Origin: Trichaptum fuscoviolaceum
Lineage: Eukaryota; Basidiomycota; Agaricomycetes; Hymenochaetales; Trichaptaceae
Reading direction: 5' to 3'
Assembly (NCBI GenBank): GCA_910574455.1
Contig: CAJSYZ010000010.1
Location: 186,001 to 250,000 of the forward strand
Length of the DNA: 64,000 bases
Part shown: positions 10,285-22,233 of the stretch, in pieces
Layout of the letters: every line of letters starts with the position of its first letter
Numbering within the stretch: the stretch's first letter is position 1
The notes under the pieces: model-generated
Databases searched by the model: none
What the model saw: the letters and a program-made list of their open reading frames with translations, nothing else
What the model was told of the DNA's origin: nothing
Translations under genes and position numbers: made by a program

Positions 10285-12611
10285 TCACTCGACTGAATCG
10301 ACCTGGTTATCAAGCCACTGATGCAACGAAAGTCAGTAAATATACAAGCTCTGGGTATGGTGACTAACCTCTTCAACTCGACTTTCATACTGCGGTCGGT
10401 TCATCATTGGGATAAAAGTGTCGTCTTCTTCCCAAGCGTTTGTGCGGAAACTTCGGGTGTCCTCATCGTCTTCATCCGCAGCTTCTGGATCTGACACGTG
10501 TTCTGCACTACCCTCTTCCTCTGGTACTTCGCGCGCTTCATCCTGATCCACAGTAGATGGTCCGAAATCTTTGCCATAGTCATTCATCAGCAACAATTCA
10601 CCCTTGCACGTGAAGCTAACTCACCGTGATCAGTCTTCAGCGTCGACGACAAGCATGCTTCCGGTCCAGCGCTAGCACCAGATGCGACGTCCTCTACCGA
10701 AGGTCCGGCATAGAACGTTTTATATCTGACTTCACCCGTTTCGGTCTCGTACCGGACGTGAATCTTCTCCAGTAGGTTCTGACCTTTTCCGGGAATGGTC
10801 ATGTTCAAGGCTCGTCCGTCGATTCCACCCCGGGCCACGGGCACATCAATCATGGCTGAAAGACCCATGCCTTGTTGCTGCTTCGCAAAGTCTGGAGTCG
10901 GACATTTCTTCGGCCTGTCGATCCTGAAGAGACGCTTCAAGCAGCTCGCTGTGTCCCAGTCCCAATCCAGGTTGGAGCAGTAGTATTCTCCCATGCGGTG
11001 ACGCTTTCGTTGACGCTCCTTATAATTCTCCCAGTACAAGAGACAATTGGGATCCCAGTCTCGAGGCTCCCGAGCTTCCAAGAACTGCCACGTCAGATTA
11101 TTTTCAACGACTGGAATGCTTCGTGCACGGTCAAGCGAGCGCTGCAATTCATCCTCCGATTCATGAATAAAGGGCGGATTGACCAATGGATTTGAAAGTG
11201 AGCCGTACTCCAGGGACATGGAATCACCAGCCTCCCTTCGGAGTTCGTCGAGGGAGGCTAGAAGGCGGCAATTTCGTGCTGTGCATATGGTGAGATAACT
11301 CCGGAGAATGATAGGAGTGTTTCCGGGTGAAGTTGTATTCCGGATTCTTCTGGGAAAATCATCTAGAAAGTACATGGGCTCGAATGCAAGACTGGTGGAA
11401 AATCCAAGCTGCATGTTGCTGATTCTGCATTCCGGAATAGGTCAGCCAGATCTTGACATGGAAAGGAAACACACATACAAGAGATACACACTATGAAGTG
11501 CGCATATAGGCAGTAAGCTCGCTAACTCCAGATAACCATTCAGTCGTACAAGATGACGTAGAATAGATTCAAGCCAACGAGTGAATGTAGAAATGAACAG
11601 CGTTTTTAGTGGATGAGTAATCTGGTTTGACAGTTCGACAATGAGGAAATGGCAAAGGAAAATAATGAGGAAGTATGTTGTTTCAACGCAGCTATTGACA
11701 GCGGAAGAGAGTGAGAGGCGGATAGCGTCCATGTTGCCAAGAATGGAGGATACTCTTGCCAAAAGGATACACGCATCAGCGAAGGCTTCGATTTGGCTAT
11801 GAGTAGGAGACGGGGAAATAATAGTCAACGGATTGTCATTCATAAGAGCGAAGGACGCACCGACTCGAGTCTAGAATCTCTAACAACTTCTGTCTAAAGC
11901 TATGTGCAAGCTCCTCGGTGATCTCGGTATCCTCGTCAATGATGTGGACCTGTGCCCTTGCTAAGCCAACCAGGAGAAGAAAGTACTTCTTTTCCAGATT
12001 TGAATCATCGAGCGCGTTTGCGAGCGACTCCAAGTGGAAGATCGGTTCAACTGCTGCAATCGCGAAATAGAATTCGCCGTACGTTTCTGTCCATGACGTA
12101 GCGAGACGGATAAGAGCGGAGAGAGCGGCGGCGGATCGATACAGCGAATCCGATCTGAGGATGACGTCAGACTGCAAGTTAATACCTTCGCTGGCACTCA
12201 CTGTGTTTGTTTGACGAGACCCTTCAATCCTGACACCTCATCTTTAGAAAAGTGGGTTATGACGTCACTGAGGGGTATAAGCTTTGTATACATCGCACCA
12301 TCGCATTCCCAAAGATACTGAAAGATCCTATCTGGAGGAAGATTTGCCATTGACATTCGGAAAATGAACCGCTCTAACTTTCTCCCAAAGAACTGATAAA
12401 GGTATGTATCGATTGTTCGACCCGTCCCTGGGATATTGTCCGTCGTCGCATTCGTCGACACCGTCGGGATAGAACACGTGTCGCCATCGTCATCCCCAAT
12501 CTCCCCGTAACGGTTAAAAGATCGAGGATCAGTAATCTGTAGGTACTTGATATCGGAGTGTTCCCGCCGCTTCTTGAACGGTGCTTTGATGTGTCTGAGA
12601 AGCTTAGGCAT
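10285..12611 (-). CDS. Family B copy 2, uncharacterised 684-aa protein (six exons)
   Basis: Exons in transcript order: 12611-12202, 12154-11861, 11796-11479, 11424-10625, 10568-10369, 10317-10285. Every junction is GT-AG, phases match those of copies 1 and 3, and the joined frame is open for 684 codons. It keeps the basic N-terminus (MPKLLRHIKAPFKKRREHSD), PGTGRTIDTY, MGEYYCSNLDWDWDTASC and the acidic tail. Exon 2 ends at a GTGCGT donor; read through without splicing it looks like a frameshift, but removing the 64-nt intron restores the frame in all three copies. The TATA box is altered to TATTAAAA, so expression may be weaker. Function unknown. Confidence 0.75.
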
Positions 12612-12666
12612 AGTTGAGCGAAGCCGCGGGGAATAAAGGGTGGGATGAGGGTTTGGGTCGGTGCGC

Positions 12667-12674
12667 TTTTAATA
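12667..12674 (-). promoter_or_regulatory. Altered TATA box of B copy 2
   Basis: TATTAAAA on the minus strand, about 60 nt before the ATG, where copies 1 and 3 have TATAAAA. One substitution separates it from the consensus. Confidence 0.45.
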
Positions 12675-12679
12675 GGAGT

Positions 12680-13361
12680 TTGGAATGAGGCTTTCCTTTG
12701 GGCGTCTTTGCTGTGCGCATAGACATCACATGCGAACGCCTCTTGGTTGTGTTCTATAATTGCAGACCTCATGGTCCTAAGCCGAATGCTAAGAATACTC
12801 TCAAACGCCCATCATGAAAGTCGGCAACCTGTGCAATGAACGGGCACGAGGCCCAGGACATGCATTCTCGAACTCTAATGATATTAATATCGGCGCGAAA
12901 ATACCCAAAGCTAGAACTTTAGGTGCCTGAAATTGGTATCCTTCAATGCTTCTTGTTGAGTGCTGAGGTCCCGTGGACGCATGTAAGCTTTTATAACCGC
13001 ATTATCCCATAGGAACACTGCCCTGCCATTAGGCTTCTGCTGAGATGTACTGCCTTGAAATTTGGGGCTTGTTGGAATATATCATTGTCAACACCGGCCC
13101 CGTGCATCCTGAGTCTTGAACATCGCAGGGCCCTTGCTCGCACTTCGATATCTGTGCTAAGCACCGCTCAAGGTCCAGGTGTTCCATTGGCCAAGCACAT
13201 TATAATGACAGATGTTGGGCGCAATAATGTCAAGCTCCAGATCGGCAACTTCAGCTTCATGATCTGCCGGATCCAAGTTACAAGCCGGTAGAGTGTAGAC
13301 CCGGAGTCGAGCTTTGTTGCCAGACGCAGGCGGAGGGAGCGATCCTTTCTTCCGCTCACTG
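12680..13361. other. Upstream region of B copy 2, no gene seen
   Basis: Diverged relative of 6110-6720 and 17700-18320. Islands such as AGGTGTTCCATTGGCCAAGC align, but no open frame is shared among the three. Confidence 0.5.
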
Positions 13362-14935
13362 TCAACCTTCCTTCAAGTAGCTTGGTTGTAAGGCTGGTTC
13401 TCGTCTTTTACTTGCTGAATAGATGCTCTGGAATCCATACCTTCCCATCGAGGGTCGAGGGTCGCGAAAAGCAGGGTGAGGCGTATTCTCGGCGTTCTTG
13501 AAAGATAGAGACGATTGGCAGCCTCGGCACTCTCTTTGGTGATTTCTGGGGTAAGCAGAGTTCAAGTCGTCTTCGTGGGCCACAATCGGAGCTACGTCAG
13601 ACACCTCTTCAGCGTTCATAAGCGGAGACGTCGATCAAAAGCACTTGAGAAACATGGCAAAGCTGTGCATGCTGATGCTGACGTGATATACCATTGTGTC
13701 AAGACACTTATGTTATCGGGTGAGAGTAGAGATAGCGCCACATTGGGCGCTGCATTTCCGGATGAAATGGCTGGAGGTTAAGCGCAGGGCAGAGATGGTT
13801 GAGCGCTACGCCGTGGTGGTCTTCATGAGAGACCGGGCATGCGCTATGACCTTCGCAGCCTTCGACTCCGAGGCGATTAATGCAGTCTGCAGAGAACTGA
13901 CTTCGACGGCGTGGGCGTCTAGAGCAACCTCGTTTTGGATGGCGTGTGCGCGAGCCTGGGCACAATGAAGGTGCGCCACCGTAATCTTTGGCATAGCGCT
14001 GTCGAGATCAGCAATGAGGTTCTAATTCGTAGTGACAAGGGTAGAGATGCGCTGCTAGTAGAAAATGCGCTCCTGTCTGGACTACTCTGCCTCAACGGAT
14101 CTGGTTTCTTCCATCAGCTCTATGGCAACAGCGAGCTCCGGACTGAAGGTTTATAGCTGTAAGGGTGTTAGCGAGTACAGACGATGAGAGATGAGGAAAG
14201 ACAGACTTTGAACACAATGACGATCAAGCAAGTCAAGACAGCGACCGACAGCGTTTGTAACCATGATAACCTGAGCCTACAGCCAGATTCGAAAAGAGCC
14301 TCGACAGTAGAGTATACAACGACAATTCAGTCTAAGATGCAGTGCAGACTGTCATGAACCTTACCCTCGAGAGACACAGCAACCGTACGTAGGCTATATC
14401 GTAATCATATGTTGGCTGATAGTCGCGTGGCTAGATATCACAACGTCAGGGGCAGTTAGTTTTGATGGGAATGTAGACTTACAGTCGTCTCTGGCGACTC
14501 AAACAATGCCGGCGAATCGAAGCAGCCCAGATACATTGCTTCATTCGCGAGGACCAGAAGTTGAGTGAAGTCGAGCAAGATAGTAGACGGAAAGGACTAT
14601 GAAGGTGACTAGCAGGAGAGAAAGGAGAACAAGAAGTATCTTCATGCATAGATGGGTACCGTATGAGCGGAGACGAATCCTTGGTGAAAAGGCTGGAGGA
14701 GGTGAGACTGGAGTTTATCTTGGTGCGGATAGCGGGTAATATAAACCCCAGGGAGCAAGGCCCGGGTACGGTAGCAACATCCAGTTGAGAAAGCCAGAGA
14801 AAAAGGAGCGATGCAATCACTGATACAATGAGGGGATGCACTATAGTCAAGAGCAAAGTGAGTAGAAGAGTGACGGAAGAGACAAATTGGATGGAAGAAA
14901 ATCGTCAGAAAGTCGCTCTCCAGACCCCAGCGCAA
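13362..14935 (-). pseudogene. Family A copy 3, decayed and internally deleted
   Basis: On the minus strand, 14935-14450 holds upstream exon remnants, 14420-14110 the exon 2-4 boundaries (CTTACCCTCGAGAGACACAG on the plus strand marks an exon end), and 14110-13700 the coiled-coil segment (AQARAHAIQNEVALDAHAVE). The acidic tail is almost entirely gone; 13619-13362 instead resembles the 108-codon frame at 6708-7034, with frame damage. Stops and indels exclude function. Confidence 0.7.
14728..14900. repeat. 173-bp identical patch shared with 3103-3275
   Basis: The two stretches are identical by eye over 173 bp, while flanking sequence on both sides differs by many substitutions and indels. They lie at equivalent positions in A copies 1 and 3. 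This looks like a gene-conversion tract or a recent exchange. Confidence 0.7.
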
Positions 14936-15315
14936 ATGTCGGGCGGCGAGTCTCCATGCTTCTCGCGTTCACAAGCATAGCAGAGATTAGGGAAAGAATA
15001 AACCTCCGTCAGGAGGTAGGGAAGCAGAATAAGTGATTCAACAATTCGATATGACGTGGAAGCAAATTTGCTTCCGGTGTTGGGGGTGTTTGTTGTGTCG
15101 TATTTGGGTCCGGAGTTCAGGGTGCGATGAGCACGTTTATCCCAGCGCTTTTTTCTCTTGCCCCAGCTTCGCACAAAATAAGGAACTCGCTATGAGCAAG
15201 ACTGATTGCAGTACATGGGACTACTCTCTACCCATAATCCAAACGCTACATCATCCAGTATCGCAAGTTCAACTCCCCGCTTTCCTGCGCAAACCCGTAC
15301 TACAACTGATATCAG

Positions 15316-17629
15316 TCACCCGTCTGAATTGACTTGGGTATCAAGCCACTAATGCAATGCGAAAGTCAGTATCTGGACAAGCTCTTGGTATGGTGATTAA
15401 CCTCTTCAATTCGACTTTCATACTGCGGTCGGTTCATCATTTGGTTGAAAGTGCCATCTTCTTCCGAAGCATTTGTGTAGAAACTACGCATCTCCTGTTC
15501 GCCCGCATCGAGAATCTCCGAGGATGACATCTCTTCTATACAGGCTTCCGCCTCCGCTACCTCGCGATAATCATCCAACTTCCCGACAAATGGACCTTTA
15601 GAGAGAAAATGCGGCTTCGTCAGCGTTCTTTCGCTTCCGCATGGTATGAAACAAACTCACCAGTTTCATGCACTGACTCGACTGGCCCTGGTTCCGGGTC
15701 AAGGATAGAGCACGATGAGACGTCCTCCACAGACGGAACGGCAAGGAACGTCTTATACCTGACTTCGCCCGTTTCGGTCTCGTACCGGATGCGAACCTTC
15801 TCAATAGTGTTTTGACCTTTCGCCGGAATGGTCACGTCCAATGTTCGTCTGTCAACCCCAGCCAGAGGCACATCAATCGTGGCTGAAAGACCCGTGCCTT
15901 GTTGCTGCTTCGCACATCCTGGATTCGGACATTTCTGCGGCCTGTCGATCCTGAAGAGACGTTTCAAGCAGCTTGCCGTGTCCCAGTCCCAATCCAGGTT
16001 GGAGCGGCAGTATTCTCCTATGTGGTGACGCTTTCGTTGAATCTCTCTATAGGGCTCCCAGACCCAGAGATAACTGGGATTCCGGGCTGGAGGTTCCAGA
16101 GCTGCTAAGAACTCCCTTGTCAGATCATTCTTAACGACTGGAATGCTTCGTGCACGGTCAAGCGAGCGCTGCAATTCATCCCGCGATTCACCAATAACGG
16201 GGAGATCAATCAATGTATTTGGAAATAAGCCGTACTTCAGCGCCATTGAATCACCAGCCTCCATTCGGAGTTCGTCGAGGGAGGCTAGAAGGCGGCAATT
16301 TCGTGCTGTGCATATGGTGAGATAACTCCGGAGAATGATAGGAGTGTTTCCGGGTGAAGTTGTATTCCGGATTCGTCTGGGAAATTCATCTAGAAAGTAC
16401 TTGGGCTCGAATGCAAGACTGGTGGAAAATCCAAGCTGCATGTTGCTGATTCTGCATTCCGGAATAGGTCAATCAGATCTTGACTTGGAAATGTAAACAC
16501 ATACGTGATATGCAGTAAGGTTGCTAATTCCAGAAAACGAAATTTATGTACAAGGTTTTCCGTAATAAATTCAAGCCAATCAGTGGATATAAAGAAGAAC
16601 AGCGTTTGTAGGGGATGAAGAATCCATTCTGACACTTGGTCAATGTGGCACTGGCAAAGGAAAATAACAAGGAAGTATGTTGTTTCCAGGCAGCTATAGA
16701 CGGCGGAAGAGAGCGAGTAGCGATCCTCGTAGGTGTTGACAAGAATGGAGATTGCTCTTGCCAGAAGAGTGCACGCATCAGCGAACGCTTCGATTTGGCT
16801 ATGAGTAGGAGATGGTGCAATTATTATCAACAGATTGCCATTTATAAGAGCGAAGGACGCACCGACTCGAGTGTAGAATATCTAATAACTTCTGTCTAAA
16901 GCTATGTGCAAGCTCCTCGGTGATCTTGGTATCCCCGTAAATGAAGAGAAGCTGTGCCCTTGCTAAGCCAACCAATAGAAGAAAGTACTTCTTTTTCCGA
17001 TTGGAATCATCAAGCGCGTTTGCGAGCGACTCCAAGTGGAAGATTGGTTCGACTTCTGCAACCGCATGGTAGAATTCGCGGACAAGATGTGTCCTTGACA
17101 TAGAGAGACGGATAAGAGCGGAGAGAGCGGCGGCGGATCGATACAGCGAATCCGATCTGTCATTGACGTCAGACTTGAAGTTGATTACATTTGCTCTTAC
17201 TCACTGTGTTTGTTTGACGAGACCCTTCAATCCTGACACCTTATCTTTAGAAAAGTCATATATGACGTCACTGAGGGGTATATCGTATGGAAGATAGTGT
17301 CCATCATCGTTATCTTTCCAAAGATACTGAACGATCCTATCCGGCGAAAGGGTTGCCATAGAGACACGGAATATGAACCGCTCTAACTTTCTACCAAAGA
17401 ACTGATAAAGGTATGTGTCGATTGTCCTACCCGTCCCTGGGATGTTGCCCATCGTCGCATTCGTTGACACCGTCAGGGTAGAACACGTATCGCCATCGTC
17501 ATCCCCATTCTCCCCGTAATGGCGTCTGTTGTAGTGAGACCAGGGATCAGTAAACTGAAGGTACTTGATATCGGAGTGTTCCCGCCGCTTCTTGAACGGT
17601 GCTTTGATGTGTCTGAGAAGCTTAGACAT
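15316..17629 (-). CDS. Family B copy 3, uncharacterised 676-aa protein (six exons)
   Basis: Exons in transcript order: 17629-17205, 17156-16863, 16798-16505, 16451-15661, 15595-15402, 15348-15316. The joined frame is open for 676 codons and all intron phases equal those of copies 1 and 2. Exon 3 is 24 nt shorter near its end, in frame. The intron before exon 5 (15596-15660) differs wholly from the other copies and the start of exon 5 is replaced (GPFVGKLDDYREVAEAEACI), yet phase is kept. A TATA box precedes the gene by about 60 nt. Preservation of frame despite divergence argues that the protein is, or was until recently, made. Function unknown. Confidence 0.75.
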
Positions 17630-17684
17630 AGTTGAGCAAATGTCGTGGGGAATGAAGGGTGGGATGAGGGTTTGGGTCGGTGCG

Positions 17685-17692
17685 CTTTTATA
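17685..17692 (-). promoter_or_regulatory. TATA box of B copy 3
   Basis: TATAAAAG on the minus strand, about 60 nt before the ATG at 17629. Confidence 0.6.
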
Positions 17693-18318
17693 GGAGTTTG
17701 GAATGAGGCTGTCCTTTGGGCGCTTTTGCTGTGCGCGTAGACACCACGGGCAAACGCCTCTTGGCTGTGCTCTATACTTACAGGCCTCATGGTCCTACTC
17801 TGCAAAGTAAGAATCCTCTCAAACGCCCATCATGCAAGTCGGCAACCTGTGCAATGAACGGGCACGAGGCCCAGGAACATGACACTTCGCATGCTGATGG
17901 TATTCATATCGGCGCGGAAATACCCAAAGATAAGACCTTTGGGTGCCTTAAATTGGTATCCTTTAATGCATTTTGATGAGCGCTGAGGTCCCCTGGACGC
18001 ATGTAAACTTCTATCACCGCCTTATCCCATAGGAACACCGCCTTGTACTGCAGGCTTCGTCTGAAATGTGACACCTTGGGGCTTGTTAACATGAATTATT
18101 GTCCACACCGCCTCCGTGTATCCGAGACTTTGCAGGACCGTTGTTCGCTCTTCTAATCCTGTGCTGTGCACCCGTCAAGGTCTAGGTGTTTCTCGCCAAG
18201 CGAATTTTAACGACAATTGCTTGGCGCAATTGTGTCTAGGAACATGAAGCGGATGATGGAGCTCCCACATTGCAAGTCCGAGTCGGCGACTTGAGCATCA
18301 TGAACTGCCGGATCCGAG

Positions 18319-18645
18319 TTACAAGCCTGGAGAGTGTAGACTCGGAGTCGAGCTAGATTGCCAGACGCAGGCTGAGGGATAGAACTTCTCTTCTTCCCAT
18401 TGTTGTCCTTCCTTCAAATGCCATGGGTCGTAAGCCTCAATATCCCCATTTACTCGCTGAATAGGTTCTCTGGAGTCCATACCTTCCCCTCGAGGGTCGC
18501 CAAACGACGGGCCAGGCGTATTGTCAGCGTCCTTCAAGAATAGAGACGATCCCCACACCACGGTGGCCTCAGCGTTCTCTTTGCTCCCTTTCCCGGCGAG
18601 TAAGCCGCTCAGCGAGTTCTGGGATAAGCTGAGCTCGAGACGCAT
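18319..18645 (-). CDS. Conserved 108-codon open frame, second copy
   Basis: Same frame and length as 6708-7034, with a few amino-acid differences (AGKGSKENAEA here against AEKENKENAEA there). Conserved openness over 108 codons may reflect selection or simply recent duplication of the whole kilobase. The function is not recognised; possibly a detached exon of an A-like gene. Confidence 0.3.
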   Translation of the reverse strand: MRLELSLSQNSLSGLLAGKGSKENAEATVVWGSSLFLKDADNTPGPSFGDPRGEGMDSREPIQRVNGDIEAYDPWHLKEGQQWEEEKFYPSACVWQSSSTPSLHSPGL

Positions 18646-18689
18646 TCATAGTCCACAATTGGAGCTGCGTAAGACACCTCGTCAGTGAT

Positions 18690-19560
18690 CATAAGCGGAC
18701 TCGTCACTCAAAAGCACTTGAGAAACATGACAAAGCTCTGCATGCCGCTGCTGCCGTGATAGACCATTGTGTCAAGACACTCATGTTATCGGGTGAGTGT
18801 AGAGATAGCACCATATTGTGCACTGAATTCGAGTGGCATGGCTGGAGGAAGCGCACAAAGCAGAGATGCTCAAACGATGCGCTTTGCAGGTGTTCATGAA
18901 TTAAGGGGAAAGAGCGGGGGTATCCTTGACCTTCGCTTCGGAGGCGATGAGAGCAGGAGAGACCTGATTTGAACCGGCATGGACATCCTTAGCATCATTA
19001 GAGTAGTCGCGGGGTAACTGTCGCGCAGTCAAGCTGAGACGAAACGAAGGTCGGCTGCGGTGATCGTGAGGAGAGCATTGTTTGCATCGGTAATGAGATA
19101 GGTGAAAGTGCGCTGTTGATAGAAGATACGCTCGTGTCCTAAGTATTCGGCTTCAACAGAGCTATCTTCTCCCCTCATCTCTAAGGAGATCAAGAGCTCT
19201 GGACTTGATACATATAACTATGACGATGTTAGCTAACATGGATGGTGAGATAAGTGAAAGGATTGACTTTGCTTATTTTAAGGTTAAGGTGTAAGGAGAA
19301 CGAATGGCAATACTTGGAACTATCACCACCTGAGGCTAAGCAAGAAAGAGGGCCCAGATAGAAACTATGCCAGATCGAAACTATGCGGGTGTAGACTGAA
19401 AAGCATCATGTCAGTCGGGTATGGAATGCAGACTGAACTAAAACTTACCCTCGAGAGACACGGCAACTGTGCGTAGGCCTTATCGTAGCCACAGGTCAAC
19501 CGATGGATTAATCAGGCGAGACTACCGAGTTTCTCGTGGAACAGAATTGGAGCAGGTCCT
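18690..19560 (-). pseudogene. Degenerate family A fragment (copy 4)
   Basis: Islands on the minus strand match A exon 2 (near 19440-19510), the exon 4 start (near 19140-19200) and parts of the coiled coil (19000-18700). All frames are closed. Same structure as 7090-7740; a mirrored relative lies at 34780-35345 beyond the right palindrome arm. Confidence 0.6.
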
Positions 19561-19830
19561 TAAGTGTTTAGCTCGACGAACGGCCATAAGAATACCAGCG
19601 AACGGTGCATTACGCGCAAGGAGTAGTAAACAGACGGGAAGTGCTAAAACGTATGAGACATAAGGAACGTTAGATTAGATTGATGAGATAAACAATGAAC
19701 AGGAATGCTAATGTAGAATGAAAGAAACCGAAGGAGATGACGAGAGTGAAATAGAGCATGAGGCGATGAAGATCGAGAATCGGGATAGGAAAGAAGAAAA
19801 AGAAGGAAAAGAGGAAAAGAGGAAGATCGA

Positions 19831-22102
19831 TTAGGATAACATTACGTTCTCTTTATTGGAGAGGAGTTTGCGCGTCGAATAAGGGGTTCTTTGCTTGCCT
19901 TTTAAAACGGATTCCGGAGTGCCAGGCAGGATAGCTGCACAGGAAGGCGAGTACATTAACCATTGTCGGTCGGAGGCGGGTGAAGGTGAAGGGAGAGAGC
20001 GGACAGGCGTGAAAAGAGAGAGGGGCGCTGCGGAAGAAGAGACGTGATTATGAGGAGGAAAAGCGAACTCGACGGAAAGGTCGCCAAAAGCGCCCTCGAA
20101 GAGGCGTTCCATGCGATGCGGCGCTGATGTTGCGGTACTGAATTCAAAGGGAGCAGGGGCAGAATTGGGAGGGACGACTTGTGCGGGAGTGGGAGACGCA
20201 GACGTCGATTCGTAGGTGTTTTCCTTCTGAGGCGTGAACAAAGAAGGGCTCGACTGGGAGGAAGCGGGACCGTGCTCCGAAGACGTGAATGGATCGCTCA
20301 ACGGAGAGGCAACGGAATGCTGGAGAGCAATTTCTTCATCGGTCGCAGTAATGTAGAACGGCGCATCGTCAAGCGGGCAGTCGAACATGTTGAAGAGAGG
20401 CAAGTCGGAAGTAGAGTCCAGTGCAGGAGCGTTGTCGAAAGGGGCCAGAACTTCAGTCAAGGCACCCAGCAAGAGCGAGTCAGAGAGCTTGAGGCCGTTG
20501 ATATCGTCGCAAATCTTCTGGATCTGAGCGTCAACTTCCCAAACACCTTCTACGGCCGGATCGTAAGAAGGTGTAAGAGGAAGAGGGCTCTCAGTGTTCA
20601 CAGAAGCAGGAGACAATTCCGTTTCGACTTCGGCGGCTGCAGATACCTCTTCGACGGCTTCCTCATTGAGGTCGCAGAGCGAGTCCTTGAAGGAAGGAAA
20701 GTTGTTCAAGAAATCTTCGTAGTCCACGTACGGTCCTGGCACTTCTTCTTCGTCACACTCTGAGACGGTCTCGTCGACTGCGAGAAGGAGTTCGGCGACG
20801 TCGATACGAAGGTGATGGATCATTGTTTCCAGATGTTCCTTTTCACAAGCGAGAACTGAAATAACGTCATCTTGCGCGGCGACCTTCCGACTAAGACGGT
20901 TGGAGGAAGCGCGCTGGGCAGAGATGGTTGAACGCTGCACCTTGGTGGTCTTCATGAGAGAACGGACATGTGCTGTGGCCTTCGCAGCCTTCGATTCGGA
21001 GTTGACGAGAGCAGTCTTCAAAGAACTGATCTCCGCAGCGTGGGCGTCCTTGAGGTCGTCTAGAGCAACCTTGAGCTGGTTAGCGTGCGCACGAGCCTGG
21101 GCACACTGAAGGTCGGCCGCGGTGATCTTTGGCAGAGCACTGTCGAGACCGGCGATCAGGTTCTGGTTGGCAGTAACAAGCGTAGAGATGCGCTTCTGGT
21201 AGAAAACGCGCTCTTGACTAGAGTACTCCGCCTCAACGGAGCTGGCTGCTTCCCTCATCTCTAGAGCAACGGTAAGTTCCACAGTCGAGGCATATAGCTG
21301 TAAGGTTGTTAGGCAGCAATGAAGATCAGAGACGTAGAAGGACTAACTTTGCATACGATGACGATCAAGCAAGTCAAGACAGCGACCGTCAGCGTTTGTA
21401 ACCATGATAACCTGGGACTGAACGAGGTAGAGGGGCCAAATTCGAAAAGAGCCTGTAAAAAGTCAATTCAGCCTAAGACGCAATGCAGACCAATATGAAA
21501 CCTACCCTTGAGAGACACGACAAGCGCGCATAGACCGAATCGTAATCACAGGTCAGCTGGTAGTCCGGTGGCTGGATCTCACAATGTCAGCGACAGCAAG
21601 CCTCGATGGAAATGTAAACTTACGGTCGTCTCTGGTGACTCGAACAACGCAGACGCATCAAAGCAGCGCAGATATAACGCTTCCTTGGTCGGGTCCAAAA
21701 GTCGAGAGAGGCTACCGAACTTGTCGAAGCAACGCCGAATCGGAGCGGGTTCCATGATTCCATGCTGGATGAATGTCCACAGGGATGCAGCAGCGGGGAG
21801 TTGGCGCGCAAGGTAGTGGGAGGCATCAGACGGAAAGAACACGAAGGCGGTGGCGAAGACAGGGAGGACGAGGATCGTTACGAGGACCAGCGGGTGCGAA
21901 GCGAAGATATCAGGGCCAGACGGGTGTTGACAAAGAGACCGAAGATCAAGACGAGACCAAGCGCCATCCAGACGTCGAACGGGGGTGCCAGGGATTGAAG
22001 TGACTGGGAAACGGTGCCGGAGACAAGACCTGAGTCTCGTGAACTGTATCCAACAGAGACAGCGATGGGAAGAATCATGAGAGGAGCAGTGACGAGGAAC
22101 AT
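19831..22102 (-). pseudogene. Family A copy 5, single-base frameshift
   Basis: Mirror-image partner of the intact A gene at 32222-34499. From the ATG at 22102 the frame is open, with the same signal-like first membrane helix, until a missing base between 21886 and 21887 (minus strand CTGGTCC instead of CTGGCTCC). This ends the frame shortly after residue 71, before the third membrane segment. Downstream exons, splice sites and the 484-codon coiled-coil and tail exon remain open to the stop at 19831. It therefore looks recently broken. An error in the assembly at this one base would make it intact, so it should be rechecked in reads. Confidence 0.75.
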
Positions 22103-22227
22103 GTTGTGAGAAGATAGGGTGTTGGGTGGATCGATGGGTGGTGGGCGAGTTCTTGTGGGTGACCTTGGGGGTACGAGCGAGAGATGCGACGAATTCAATG
22201 GGTGCAAACCGTTGACCATGAACGTGC

Positions 22228-22233
22228 TTTATA
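22228..22233 (-). promoter_or_regulatory. TATA box of A copy 5
   Basis: TATAAA on the minus strand, mirrored by 32091-32096 in the other arm. Confidence 0.5.

Larger units (their letters stand above)
17650..18660. repeat. Duplicated B-upstream segment (partner 6060-7060)
   Basis: Near-identical by eye to 6060-7060, covering the B promoter, about 600 bp of non-coding DNA and the 108-codon open frame. Confidence 0.75.

Noticed and set aside
11836..11870. Apparent frameshift and stop after exon 2 in B copies 1-3
   Set aside because: A GTGCGT donor and CATAG acceptor remove the shifted stretch (about 62-64 nt) and restore the frame identically in copies 1-4, so it is an intron.
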